In this document: positions 43,320 to 56,610 of the stretch, piece by piece
Layout: each line of letters opens with the position of its first letter
Numbering within the stretch: the first letter of the stretch is position 1
DNA from: Vitis vinifera
Lineage: Eukaryota > Streptophyta > Magnoliopsida > Vitales > Vitaceae
Reading direction: 5' to 3'
Assembly (NCBI RefSeq): GCF_030704535.1
Contig: NC_081815.1
Coordinates: 4,536,501 to 4,600,500 of the forward strand
DNA length: 64,000 nt
The notes under the pieces: model-generated
What the model was told of the DNA's origin: nothing
The model's input: the letters and a program-made list of their open reading frames with translations, nothing else
The model's database searches: none
Made by a program: the position numbers and the translations under genes

Positions 43320-46243
43320 TCATTTGGGCCCACTGGTTTTTGAAGGTCCAGCTCGCTCCACCATAACATCATAGAGTTGCTTCCCATTCTATTTGTTACA
43401 AGAAAACAGCATAAAAATATATAAGTATTCCTTTTGGGAAGCTTCAAACTGTAGGTCCAAGACATATGAGCAGACTTATATATATATATATATTCCTTTT
43501 GGGATAAACTGCTGGAGTGACTAGAAGCAGAGGACCTGTTTAACAACTATTTTTAAAAGAACAGGAAAATACGTTTCACAATAAAAAAATTTGTTTTCTG
43601 TTTTTTCTTCTTAAAAACATAAAACATAGTATTTTCAGATAACATCTTTTAATTATTTTCACTTATTTTTTAAGGGTTGTTTAAAAAAATAATTATATAA
43701 AAATGTTGAATGATTAAAAATAAAGTATTAGATGTAAAAATTATTTTTAAAACATATTTAAAAAAATTAAATACAAGTTAAAGACATTTCAGGTTCCTAA
43801 ATAGACTTTTATTCTATAAAACATCTGGGAAGAGTTTTCAAAAACTATTCTCATAAACTGTTTTTCAAAACAGTTATCAAGCAGGGACATAATTTTTTTA
43901 ACTCCTAGATGCTACATACAGCTAGGTTACAAATATAGTAAATTGTTGCTTTTGCATCTCTCAATACTCACAAAAATTACTGGAAAGAAGTGCACTTGTC
44001 CTTCAGGCCTAGTTTGTGTCTCCTTAAAATACACCAAAATAGGGAAGTTGGGCCACCAGAGTTCCCAGTTCACGAATGTTGAATATCTGTAATAAAGCCA
44101 ATAGGTGAACCAACTATCTTTATCAGAATTTTGAAAGGAAACTCAGAATGCACTCACTTCCAGCGGTTTTTTCCACCCACAAAAACGTTTTCACCTGACT
44201 CCTGAAGTTGTTCTCCTACTTTTACCTCCTAAAAGCACAAAACATCAAAAGTAGTAGTGTGAAAAGATTTCAATAGGCTGATTGGATCTATACTAAAAAG
44301 GAATGACATGTGGAGCAACTCATAAATTTCTGTATCAAGTTATACAAATCCAGAACTAAACACCAACTTGATGAAGACCCAGGTTTCAAGTGACCCAAAA
44401 CTGAAGGCTTAAGGTAAGTATAGATATACTAAGGAAAAGTATGTAAGGGACTTCCAGGTTCTCATGCTTGATTCTCTAGGTAACCTAGCTGCCACTAGTC
44501 ATCAAGTACTGATGCAGGCAATGGATTGTCCAGAAAGGTGAGGCAATGCCTAGCCTGGAGAGAATGGAGAACAAGTGCGGGGGCAGGAGCTAGAGACCTA
44601 ATCTTAGAAATGCTTTAAGAGCTGGGGTTATCCAGATACATGTGTAAAACAGATATGTAAATCTACAGGTACTGCACGTCTATTTTTGTTGTGTACAACT
44701 AAAAGAATCATCTTGCATAAACATAACAAGGTGGCAGCTGTAGCTTAATGGTTAGCAACCTAAAATGTCTTAAAGTTCAATTTTCAACATTCATAGTATA
44801 GAGATTTTTAGACAAATATTAAGTGAATAGATGGGAGCTTGGTGCTAGTGCCATGGACCCAAACTCGCAAATTGATGGGAGCAAATGAAGAAGGATCTGC
44901 TCACAGTCTTTCAATTCAAGATTGAGAATGAGAATGTCACTTTGGTTAAGCGGATTAGTTAGAAGCTTCCCTGGATGATACTTCAAATACATTGAACTTA
45001 ATAAGGCATTTAATTTGCCCCAGATATATGCATGAGCCCCTGCTCAACTTCATATGCATATAATATAAAGCATTAGTGCAAGTTAAAATATTCAGAGAAA
45101 TGATTAAATATATGCTTTTTATATCGCCTCTGTTTCAAATATAGAAAGAAATGGTACAATTTTTGGGAAGATTGAGTGAACGCACCAGAGCCTCATTGTC
45201 AAAGACAAATCTCACTCTACTTGTCTGAGAGAAAGAAATAGAAAAGTTAGCTTGTTTAGAAGAACACCATATGATTCATAAAAGTAAAGAAAACGATAGC
45301 AAATGGGAAGCCAAACAATCAAAGAAGAAGAAATGCTTGGAAAGTGATAGGTATGAATAACCATTGGATACCATAAAACAGTACGAATTGTGAGCTCTAC
45401 TCTATACATGAATTATTTCTAGTTATCCTTACCTGAACCAATAGGAGCAATCCAAGGAGGCCAACAGGTGCAGCTGGTAATAGATTATTTGTATAAATTA
45501 ACCCACCAGATAAACCTGTTACCATAAACATTGGGCTTCATGTTCAAGGATTTATGCTAGACATTGATCTTGTTAAGGGAAGTACAGCTGATGATTATTT
45601 ACAATTGCAGGCTTCATTTCTAGAGAATAAGGAAAATTCTCAATACTCACCAAGAAGGACACTCGCTATTCGGTAATCTGGGTCAGGGATAACTGTTTCT
45701 CTGTTCTTGACCTTCTGTCCAAGCTGACAAACATGAAATTTTTTTTTTATAAAAAAATTACAAGAAAAAAGAATTACACAAAATGGAATCTACCCACACA
45801 AAAAACTCATCAAATCAGTTTCTCAAGAATTAGAAAACAAAAAAAAAAAGTCCATTAAATCAATTCTATCAAACTTCTTGTTGCTTGTAGAATGCTTAAC
45901 AAAAATTAAAATATTTAATTCCAAGTAGCCTATACTCTCAAGAACAACAACAGAACATTAGTTAACTAAATTGAAACATTAAGTTAAAGATGCATATAAG
46001 AAGTGTACAAACCACAGAGGCAACCACAAAGCAGTCTCCATGGACCCTCCTCCTAACAGCCCTTCTCACAAAACTTTTACTACCTATAACTTCTCCAAGG
46101 TACGGGCTCCGGAAATTTCTTATAAATCCACCCAGCTCCCTGTCTGTTTGAAATAACAAATAATCAGTTCCAAATATGTAGCATTGTAGACTAGAGAGTA
46201 TTTTCCTTTGGATAAGCAATTTGCTGTAATCCATTTGGGACAT
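43320..46243 (-). CDS. DUF3119-family protein, probably chloroplast
   Basis: Minus-strand exons in transcript order: 45723-45651, 45515-45433, 45224-45186, 44228-44158, 44086-43972, 43388-43320 (TGA at 43322-43320). They encode a conserved core containing VIPDPDYRIASVLLG, NNLLPAAPVGLLGLLLLVQ (a hydrophobic, probable membrane segment), VRFVFDNEALEVKVGEQL, GENVFVGGKNRWKYSTFVNW, PNFPILVYFKETQTRPEGQ and YDVMVERAGPSKTSGPK. This matches the DUF3119 family of cyanobacteria and plastids, whose function is not known to me. The 5' exon is less sure: an open segment 46013-46243 joins in frame and would give 226 residues in total, with a basic region VRRAVRRRVHG like a transit peptide. It is divergent from BSD2. 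Confidence 0.75.
44735..44795 (+). repeat. tRNA-like (SINE-type) fragment in a DUF3119 intron
   Basis: TAGCTTAATGGTTAG resembles a tRNA A box and AGTTCAATTTTC, ~30 bases on, a decayed B box. The sequence does not fold into an intact tRNA by eye, so a SINE or tRNA-derived remnant is more likely. Borders are unclear. Confidence 0.35.
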
Positions 46244-47099
46244 AAGGCATTCTCTTTCACAGTCCTATTGGACTATATCACAAGATTAACACAAATTTGA
46301 AAAATAAAATAAAATTTATGGAATAAAAGGGCATCGGTTGTTCTAATTGAAGATAAACAGATGAAATCAAAGCCAGATATTTAAAAGAAGAAGAAGAAAA
46401 TTTCCCACACAATAAAGTTAAGGAAATTCAATTTTGGGTGCAGACATTTTGTTATTCGGGACCTGAGAAAACAAATAGCTCTACTCAATTATGCCTAAAG
46501 CAATTCCTTTCCCTAGTCGTGGATTTTTTCTGTTCCTTTCTAGGAATCCAGAGGAATATGAACCACAAGGCTTAAAATTTCATTTTTATTTCTTTTAATG
46601 AAATTTTCTCAGCAAACAAACAGGGAGAAACACTTGGACGGTGTAGTGAAGTGGGAAATGCTTACTTTGCAAAGGGAGGAAACGAGAAACAGAGAGAAGA
46701 GCGCTCGCCATTTTTGTGTTCTTTTGTTTTCTGTTTTATGTTTTTCCAAAACAAATTTTCCATTTTCTGTAGCAAAGTAAAGAGGGATGAAGCCCGGGAA
46801 AACGACACCGTTTCGATGTTTCAACCAGGTTCACCCTTTATTGTATTTTCATAGATTATTCGGATATATTTATTAATTATTATTGTTTTAAAAAAATAGG
46901 AAAAAAAATATTTTTAAGGAAAGTATTTTAATATTGGGGGAGAGAGAATAGGGAGGCTTATCCGGTTGTCACCTCTACTTGTAATCGTTACCACCAAAGC
47001 ATTCAAGCTCAGTCTCACTTCAACCTTCCTTTCTCCCTTCCTCTCTTCCTTCTCATAATCTTTAAAACTTCAGACCATTTTCTTCTATAAACAAACCCC
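46244..47099. promoter_or_regulatory. Shared divergent promoter region DUF3119/BSD2
   Basis: Fewer than 900 bp separate the start regions of the two divergent genes. The near-palindrome AAAACGACACCGTTTCG is at 46799-46815. A CT-rich 5' untranslated region (CCTTCCTTTCTCCC) leads to the BSD2 ATG. No other open frame here looks real. Confidence 0.5.
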
Positions 47100-49590
47100 A
47101 TGGCAAACTCTCTATGTTTCTCACCTGCAATTTCCTCCAAATCTTCACACAAACCAGGTACTCTCTTTCTCTCTCTCTCTCTCTCAAACCCTAATGTTTA
47201 GCCTTGTATGTTGCTCTGGATTTGATGAATATTTGACCCTTTTTTGAATTTTTTCAAGGGGTGGTTGTTGTTGGGAGTTCTGCTGCTGGAAAGGTTTTTA
47301 AATTCAATAATGTATTTCAACACCATGGGAATTCCAAATTTCAGTCTTTGGAGGTTAAGGTGAGGAGAGCTTATTCATTCCAATTCAGAGTTGCTTAATT
47401 TCATTAGCTCTTTGGCTGAAACCGAATGTGCTGCCTTGTTGAATTTGTCTGTTGTGGGGCCATGATTTAAGCATTTGTTTTGAACTGTTATCCGCTGGAG
47501 CTTGGCTGAGCTTCTCCCAATTTAAGTTGTGTGGAGAGGAGCAGAGCAGGGTAGAAGATAAAATACTAGGAATTGGGAAGAGATACTTTTGTCAAGGTTG
47601 GAGAGTGGAGAGGGGTCTGGGCTGTTGATATTGACGCATTTTAATTAAATCCTACTAGCTGATTGCATATTGTTCTTTTTACCTTTGTATTCCTAATCCT
47701 CAATTCACTTTCTTCTTGGTTCAACAGGCTACAGATAGTAATCAAAGTACCAAACCAAATAGCATAGTCTGTTCTAATTGTGATGGAAATGGTAAGAAAA
47801 TGGTGGATAGTTGGTAGCATCTTACCATTATTAGTACTTGTGTTTGGTATATAATCTTCTTTGTGTTGATGATAATTTTTCATAAGAATTTGATGCATGT
47901 TTGAAATAGATATAAATATCTTTTTACTTGATGATGAAGTTTATGGTTACTAAGTCTACCTGAAACATGCTCTAGGATGCAAACTATGGAAGCATTCAAT
48001 GATACAGTTTAAGGTTTTTGTATATTTCTCCCATAAATATGCTTTACCTTGGAAGATAGAAGTTGGGTTTATCTTCATTGACATTTCTTCCTTATATAGG
48101 AAAAGAATCTCCATGACCTCCTTGCCTTTGAATTCTTCTTAAACTTGTGAGTGCTATATATTGTTGCATCAAGTGATTTTTATTTTTTTCCGAGTTCCTG
48201 TGCTTGGTACGAAACCGATGAACGAATAGAAATTAAAAATTCAAAAATCTGTCAGCAGAGAGTAATAATTATTTTGTTTAGGACTCTTTTCTAATTCTCA
48301 TCATGAGGAGAGTGGCACTCTTTCAATGCCTTAGGCTGCAGCTTTTGAAATTTTCAATTATGCTTGATGAAAGCCTTTTAGAACTAGTGTTTTCCCATTA
48401 CACCCATTTGGAATTTTGTTAAACGTATTATGGATGCCTTTTTATGTTAAGGGTCTATACATCTTTTTCATTCACTACATAATAGGATTGGAGGCTTTGA
48501 GCCAAGCCTACTGCTTGTTACTTCAATTTTGTCTAACTAACGTTTCATTTTTCCTGTGGCGTGATATCAATCTGTTGGCTGATAGCTGGTTTGGAATATA
48601 CATTGCCTGAGCAACATCAATGATGAAGTGTTTGATGGAACCACAACTCTTTATGGTCCATTGAATGAGTCTGTGTTGGTTAGGCAAATTTATTCAATTG
48701 GCATTTCGACTACTGTTCTCAGCTTATAGTCATGCAAGACTAAAAATTCGTCTTTCGGTCTACTCACTATCACTATTGCTATGAAACATCATTCTTAAAC
48801 TGTTAGGCTTAAAATTTTTTAACTTATCCCATGAAATACCGACATCATAGAGTGTCAGCTCATAGAGTTTCTAATGTTCCTGTCCAACTACCAGGTGCCA
48901 TTCAGTGTTCACAATGCAAAGGTGATGGAGTTAACTCTGTAGACCACTTCAATGGACAGTTTAAAGCTGGTGGATTATGTTGGCTTTGCAGGTAACAAGA
49001 TCAAATTGTTTTTATTTTAGTGCATTATACTGTGTTTTAAGCTAAAACTACAGCAATATAACATGATGTATATCTACAGTAATATAACCTCCACTCCCCA
49101 ACTCCCTCTCTTCCCATTGGTTCCCCTGCTTTCAAGCTTTTGTATTTTGTTTGAAACAAATAGAGCCCCAGTGTCAGTGTTTTGTTATTGATATTTGAAA
49201 CCTTTAAACTATTCACTTAGGTAGGGTTGCCCCATGGACCATGCCTTATCAATCTAAGCACATGCTAGATTCCTTTGGACAACTTCACATTTCAAAATCG
49301 CTATCCTGCTCTTTAGATGGAATGAAATTCATATATACATGTATAGAATACGTGTTGTTGACAACTTCAATGCTCCTCTTATATATCAGTCTCTTCTTTT
49401 CACCCATGCGTTTCCACCGTCCCTTGTGCAAGCCATGGAGAGTGGTTGATATAGATATCTCATCTGTGTACCCATTACCTGATTCTCACCTAAAATTCTT
49501 GTTCCTTGCAGAGGCAGAAGGGAGATTTTATGTGGGGATTGCAATGGAGCAGGCTTTATTGGAGGATTCATGAGCACATTTGATGAGTAG
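47100..49590 (+). CDS. BSD2: BSD2, chloroplast Rubisco assembly chaperone (DnaJ-type zinc finger)
   Basis: Five exons, 47100-47157, 47259-47359, 47728-47791, 48895-48991 and 49512-49590 (399 bp), encode 132 residues. An N-terminal Ser/Lys-rich stretch (~1-50) is a likely plastid transit peptide. The zinc domain has four CxxC pairs with Gly-rich follow-ups: CSNCDGNG (68-75), CSQCKGDG (79-86), CWLCRG (103-108), CGDCNGAG (114-121). The J-domain of true DnaJ proteins is absent, as expected. BSD2 binds the Rubisco large subunit late in holoenzyme assembly in the stroma. All splice phases agree. The C-terminus GGFMSTFDE is characteristic. Confidence 0.92.
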
Positions 49591-51379
49591 TTAGTTCTAT
49601 GGAACTGGAAGTTGAATATGTTGCAGTGGTCAGGAGGAGTGAGCATGTGGGTCAATTTGTGTTCAGCCTTGAGTGGTGTGTCATGGATGAATCTGACATT
49701 TTCTTAGCTTGAAATGTGATACTTTTCTTCATGGAGCTAGATTCTTGCGGAATTTTTATAAAGAGCAAACATGGTTTGTCTATTTTCTTCGTAACCTCCT
49801 AATTATGGTTTTAAGTTGTCTAGGCGCGCCAGGTAAGGGTCGAACCTACGACTTTCTGCTATTACAACTATTTTCAAACCACTTGCTATTAGAAAATTTT
49901 CTTTCTAAAAATACCAATAAAGTTGTCCTTGTATGTTTTAATTTCAAGTTAGCATACGTGTCTCCCAATATGTTGTAAGGGATTATACAACCAATACTAT
50001 TACACTTCTAAAGCACGTTTATTAATTTCATAATTTAATTTAAATTATTAATTATATTAAATATATTTAATGAAATAACTTAATATGTCGATAATGAATC
50101 AAAATAGTCTTATGACCTCGGTACTTTAACATGAAAGGAAAGTAAATATGTTAATCCACTAATTTAGAAGGAAAAAAAAAGTACATAAGGAAATTTTATC
50201 AAGCAGTCTTACTATTTAAAATAAAAATTATATAATAAATTCTAAATTACGAACTTAATAAATTAATAGGTATTAAATTTTATGAAAAGACTACGTTGAA
50301 AAAGGATCAATCAGTTCAAAAATATAATATTAAATGCAAAATATTTTAATTTATTTGCATATTTTATTTTCTATAAATCCAATATATATTTAATTCAAAT
50401 TAGTATAAAATTTATTCAATTTCAAGTCAACATGTGTAAGAAAAAATCACCCAAAATATAAGAAATTACACGGAAGATACTTTCTTAAATAAAATATTTT
50501 CTTTTAATGATTCAAATGCTAAATACGTTACATATTTTTCAACTTACATTTTCTTTTCATAATCAAGTGGAATGTTTAATTTAAAATTGTTGATAAATTC
50601 TAGCTTCATTTTTACAAATGGATAGGGTTGGATTGAATATATTAAAGATAAGAAATCGAATTAATCTTGAATATTGTTTTCGTATGTGTCCAATTTCTTG
50701 ATATATAAGAAATTGAACATGTGGGGTAAAGGTCAATGGGGCAGTCACGAAGCATGATTCCCTGCAGCTGATTCGATTCAATAATAGAGAAATGATGAAG
50801 CAGTACTGCAATTTTCAGAAGCCATGCATGAATGGGCTTGTGAGAGTCAGACAAGCTTCAATTTAGAAATGGGGTCATTTTCAATAGGGCTGTTATTGCG
50901 TGAAGCTTTGGTGCTTCCCATTGGCTCCAAACCCAACTCACGACTCAAAACTCAAGCTCCTCAAGCAAGTGATTTTTGCTTGTTAGTTTGTCAAAGATAA
51001 TAAATACAGATTTTTTGTGCTTATGAGAACATTTGAACACACCTTTGTTGTTACTATAATTTTCTCGACAAAAATACAAATTTTGTAACAATATTTTTAG
51101 ATTTCGTAAATATTGGTCATCTTTAGTAACTCTAATATATTTTATTTTTTATTTTTAAAAATAAAAAATATTATGGAGTATGGAGTGGACACTTGGAAAG
51201 TGCACCCAGTTTTATTAATAGAAAGCGGAAAAGGATATCCATGATCGCATGCTTGTAATTATATGGAAGTGGGCGAGCCGAGGCTCCCCCCTGGCCTGGT
51301 CATGGCTCCTATGGATACATCATATGCATATACTATATACTATTACCTTTTATTATTCTATTTGATTTTATATGATGGA
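49591..51379. other. Intergenic region between BSD2 and the peroxidase, with repeat B copy 1
   Basis: The BSD2 3' untranslated region is followed by AT-rich DNA. 50018-50425 is related to 63045-64000 (shared words TAATGAAATAACTTAATAT, AACATGAAAGGAAAGTAAATATG, GGTATTAAATTTTATGAAA, TTCTATAAATCCAAT). No gene is recognised. Confidence 0.55.
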
Positions 51380-52632
<1,253 letters not shown>

Positions 52633-55600
52633 TAACAAGTAGAAAAGAGAAGCAAAACTCTCAGTTGGCTCTCGTCTCTATCTCCTCACGACAAACCTTG
52701 CATGTCCACTATTGAGCATTGATCTTATATGAATTCCACCAAGCTGACTTTTGCTTGTCGATCACTTTCAGTCATTCAATCCGGGCTTCTCATCACTCCA
52801 CAATCCTTTAGTGGAGGCGTGTGGGGGCCATTCAAGATGGTGATGATCATCTTCCTTTTTTGACTTTTGTTTGCGGAGAGTTAGGAGATGGATGATTTTC
52901 ACTTTGAGTATATATCATATCGTAACTTAACATATCATGTACATTGGAAGAAATTATAAATGGAGCCTTTCCCTCTCGTCCTTGCTTCCTTTTCTTTATT
53001 CCTCCCATGCGTGTTGGACGTCTCTTTCTCTCAGTTTCTTTGGCTTCTCTTTCCTCCTTTTTCCCTTCCATTTCTTCACTCTGTTCATGCTTAGCTTCAA
53101 CTTCTTGTTTATCCAGACCGCGCACAGGATACAAAATCTGTCCAATTTTATTTTTTAAAAAAACATAAGATGCTATTTGGTAATCTGATCATGATTTGCA
53201 GGCAAAGGTTGTGTTTTTCAGCCTGACTAAAAAATTGTGGATTTAGGGCTCGTGAAATTTAAATCGAATGGCACAAAAGCAAAGAGACCCCTAGAACAGA
53301 TCCAGAAAACACAGGGAGCAAAAAAAAGCATTTTTTTTTTTTGTTTTCCTTGGGGGTTTTGCATGGATTTTCTGGGAAATCTAACGAGGATGAATTTTCC
53401 CGGAAATCGAACGGGGGATGGATTTTCTTGGGAATCAAACGGGGGTTGCAAAAAAAATAATAATAACACGGTTAGATTAGCACCTGCGAGGATTGAGAGT
53501 GGCAGAGGAAAATAGGGCCTTTTTAGGGATTCTCTCGTTGGAGGGCAACTTCAGAAGTGGGCTTCTTGATGCCCGAGGCCCCGAGTGAGAGAAGTGGGTG
53601 GCCCTTTTGAGTTTTCCTCTCTCTATATAAATAATTATTAATTATCAATCTTTATTTTGATTAAATCACTACCATGGCTTGAAATTTCCATTTTTATCGA
53701 TGAAATTTAATGAATTAAAATTAATTTGATAAAATAAATTATTAATAATTTTAATTATTTAAATAATTAATGTTAATAAAAAAAATTGTTACCACATAAT
53801 TTTAATAAAATTTTAGAAATTAATTCTCAAATAAAATATTTTATACGAATTAATTTAATTTTTCATTTAAAATGTGATAAAACATGTTTCAATAAAAATA
53901 TTTTAAAAGTTTTAAAATAAATATTGTCTTCAACAAGATGGACTTCCTTCATCTAACAATATGATGAAACCGCATCGATCTTCATTTTGATACTAAGACT
54001 ATTGCAATATCATATGTATTATATTTATGTATAAATTGTTTTTATTCAATAAAATTAAATATTTCTTAACTTAATTCTAACTTTATACACTTCCAAAATT
54101 TATATTTATTATTATTAAAATTTAAATATTGAATTTATCAATATATTTATGTTTATTGATGTTTTTCTTCCTGATCATATTTATGTCAATTATACTTATA
54201 AAATAACTTAAAAATATGTATTTTTACTTGTTTGATAATTTTTTTTGGAGTTTTTCCAAACATTCCTATAAATTTTAATTAATTTTTGTTTCACCGATAT
54301 TTTTCCAATATTTTTTATATATTTGTAAAATCGAAGTACCAATATATCCATAATTATTACTACTTTCATCATTACCTAAAACTTATATTTTCAACCTAAA
54401 GCTCGCTTGCCATTGCAAGGTGGCCCGAGCACGACCCATTTGCATATCAATGGGTCTAGATTACAAAATCAGGATATCCAAGAACATATTGTTTGCGACC
54501 TTGGCCATCCAATATTGTTCTCAAAATTACTCTGCTATATCATTGTTATTTGTATTATTTTATTATTTTAAAAAGTATTAAATTTTAAATGAAGAACAAA
54601 AGGATGTTTGTTGGTAATTCAAGTAAAGAAAAATGATTTCTAGTTGTCTAAATTAGTAGAAGAAATCAACAATTCTAATTTATTCCTTTTTTTGAATTTA
54701 TATATATTTCATAATTTTAAAATTAACAATATAAGGAATATAAATAGAAAAATTCAAATAAATAAAAATATTATTTGCCCCATGAGCCAACAATCGATTT
54801 ATATTATTGTCTTTAAAATTCTTAAAACTTCTTCTTTCTTTTATTTTTATTTTTAATTTTATTTTGAATCTCTACTCTCTTTGCTCAAATCATGAATGCC
54901 CTAAACCTAAAAAAGTGAACTCATTCATCTCTTCATCATGTCACTATCTTTACATTTTAAGAAATTTATGATGATATGAATAAAATCTTTGAAATTAAAT
55001 AAAACAAAATCATTCAATTAGCATTTACAAAGTATTGGAAAATATCTCAGATTCCTAATTAATTATTACCTAACTCAATATATTATTATAATATTACATT
55101 TTTTGATAAAATAAGAAAATTTATTATAAATATTTTAAGTCATGAATGAAAAAGAAATTATGAAATAGAGTTGAATTTGTAAAAACTATATGAGATTGGA
55201 TAGATATGTGAAGAAAAATGGAAGATATTCGAAGAAGGGAAATATGTGATGTGGAGAATATAATAGTTGTACCTTGTTTTTGTTTTCTATAATAATTTTC
55301 CATGCTATAATAGAATAATTTTTTCTATATTCAGAAATAAGAGAATTATTTAACTATACCACAAAAAACATCATAGTGGACATAAACTAGATATAATTAT
55401 TCGGTTACCAAAACATTTTATATTTTCCACTCATTTTATCCACACATTAAACCATGAACCCCTAGTTGTTTCATGTATCTGTCGGTCTTTCTTGCATCTC
55501 CATTCATCACATATAATATATTATGTTAAAAAATATTCTATGCACTATTCTCTACAAAAAGAATATATTCTATTAGGAATTTGGTATACTTTACCTCAAT

Positions 55601-55742
55601 CAACCAGCATAAGGATGATCAATTTCCCGGTGTCAGCAGATTCACAAGAAATATGTATATACTTCTATGGTATATGGCATACATCATATGTATATACTAT
55701 TACCTTTTAATATTCTATTTGATTTGATTCGATGGATTGATT
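52633..55742. other. Peroxidase upstream region and AT-rich intergenic DNA with an LTR-like repeat
   Basis: 52633-52900 should hold the peroxidase promoter. 53220-53520 has purine-rich runs and short chance frames. 53640-54370 is AT-rich. 54375-55330 is a ~1-kb repeat related to 58637-59650, beginning CCTAAAACTTATATT and CATTGCAAGGTGGCC. The last ~100 bp match the DNA downstream of the intact peroxidase. Confidence 0.55.
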
Positions 55743-56410
55743 GAACTTTGAGCATGTCTTTCGAATCTCTCCTTTGAGTACCAGTCTTGACCCCGATGCT
55801 ACTCAGTTTAATCATGGCTTTTGGAATTAACTCAAAATAAAATCTAAGCCCCAGTTAGCCTCTTACGTTACCGGCATAATTCTTAACGATCCTCTGGGTT
55901 TCGCTATCTCCAAAAATCCTTTGATTCGACTCCAAGACTCCATTCCCAACCCGCACATTCTTGAAGAAACTCACATCGAATTTGATCTGGCTATCTTTAT
56001 CTAGTGGCACCCTTGTGGAGACATTGCCACATTCGGGACAAAGGGCATGCAGTTGAGCAAGGAAAGCTTGGTTTATTGTTGGGTCTGCATTTCCCTTTTC
56101 CATGAAGTTGTAGAGACGATATTGGAAGAACGAACAGTCCGTTTGCCCAATGGTGTGTGCCCCTGCACAAACGTATATACTGGACCAAACATGCATATAT
56201 GCCATCTAATTATCGAACTTTTTTTTTTTTTTTGTGGATAAATTAGAGAAAGAGAAAATATGTACCAACTAGTGTTACGAGGTCATGATTGTTGAGGCCT
56301 TTAGCAGCAAACTTCTGCCTTAGGACATGAATAGAATCAGTAAGAGCAAGTAAATTAAGTGCATCAGGGGATAAAGATACAAGCCTCCCATCTCGTCTTT
56401 CTGTGGGCAC
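55743..56410 (-). pseudogene. Truncated peroxidase pseudogene (exons 3-4 only)
   Basis: This is a partial duplicate of the neighbouring peroxidase. The exon-4 homologue, 56162 to about 55743, has a premature stop (TAA at 55857-55855, after NYAGNVRG) and a later frameshift. The exon-3 homologue, 56410-56265, begins abruptly at VPTERRD, so its first residues and exons 1-2 are missing. The similarity breaks at about 56410 (GTGGGCACT|CTATTC, against GTGGGCACT|GACCAA in the parent) and extends past the stop to ~55650. It cannot encode an active enzyme. Confidence 0.88.
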
Positions 56411-56610
56411 TCTATTCATACGTAGCTTCAGTTTGATGAACCTACATACATGGATCAACTTTTTGCAAATATACCATTGAATTCAATCCAAAATATGTAC
56501 TTTCAAATAAAGGTTGAAGTGTGCACATATGTGAAAGGAAATTGAGGAAAGGCGGCGTGTGACCAAAAGAGAAAGACACTAGTGGGATTTTTGTGATGAA
56601 AGTGGCCCTC

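Noticed and set aside
44735..44795. Functional tRNA gene
   Set aside because: Box A and box B resemblance is partial and no acceptor stem pairs by eye. Kept only as a SINE-type remnant.
46598..46854. Short frames on both strands in the DUF3119/BSD2 promoter
   Set aside because: They are more likely untranslated leader or promoter. None joins in frame to a gene, and they overlap each other on opposite strands.
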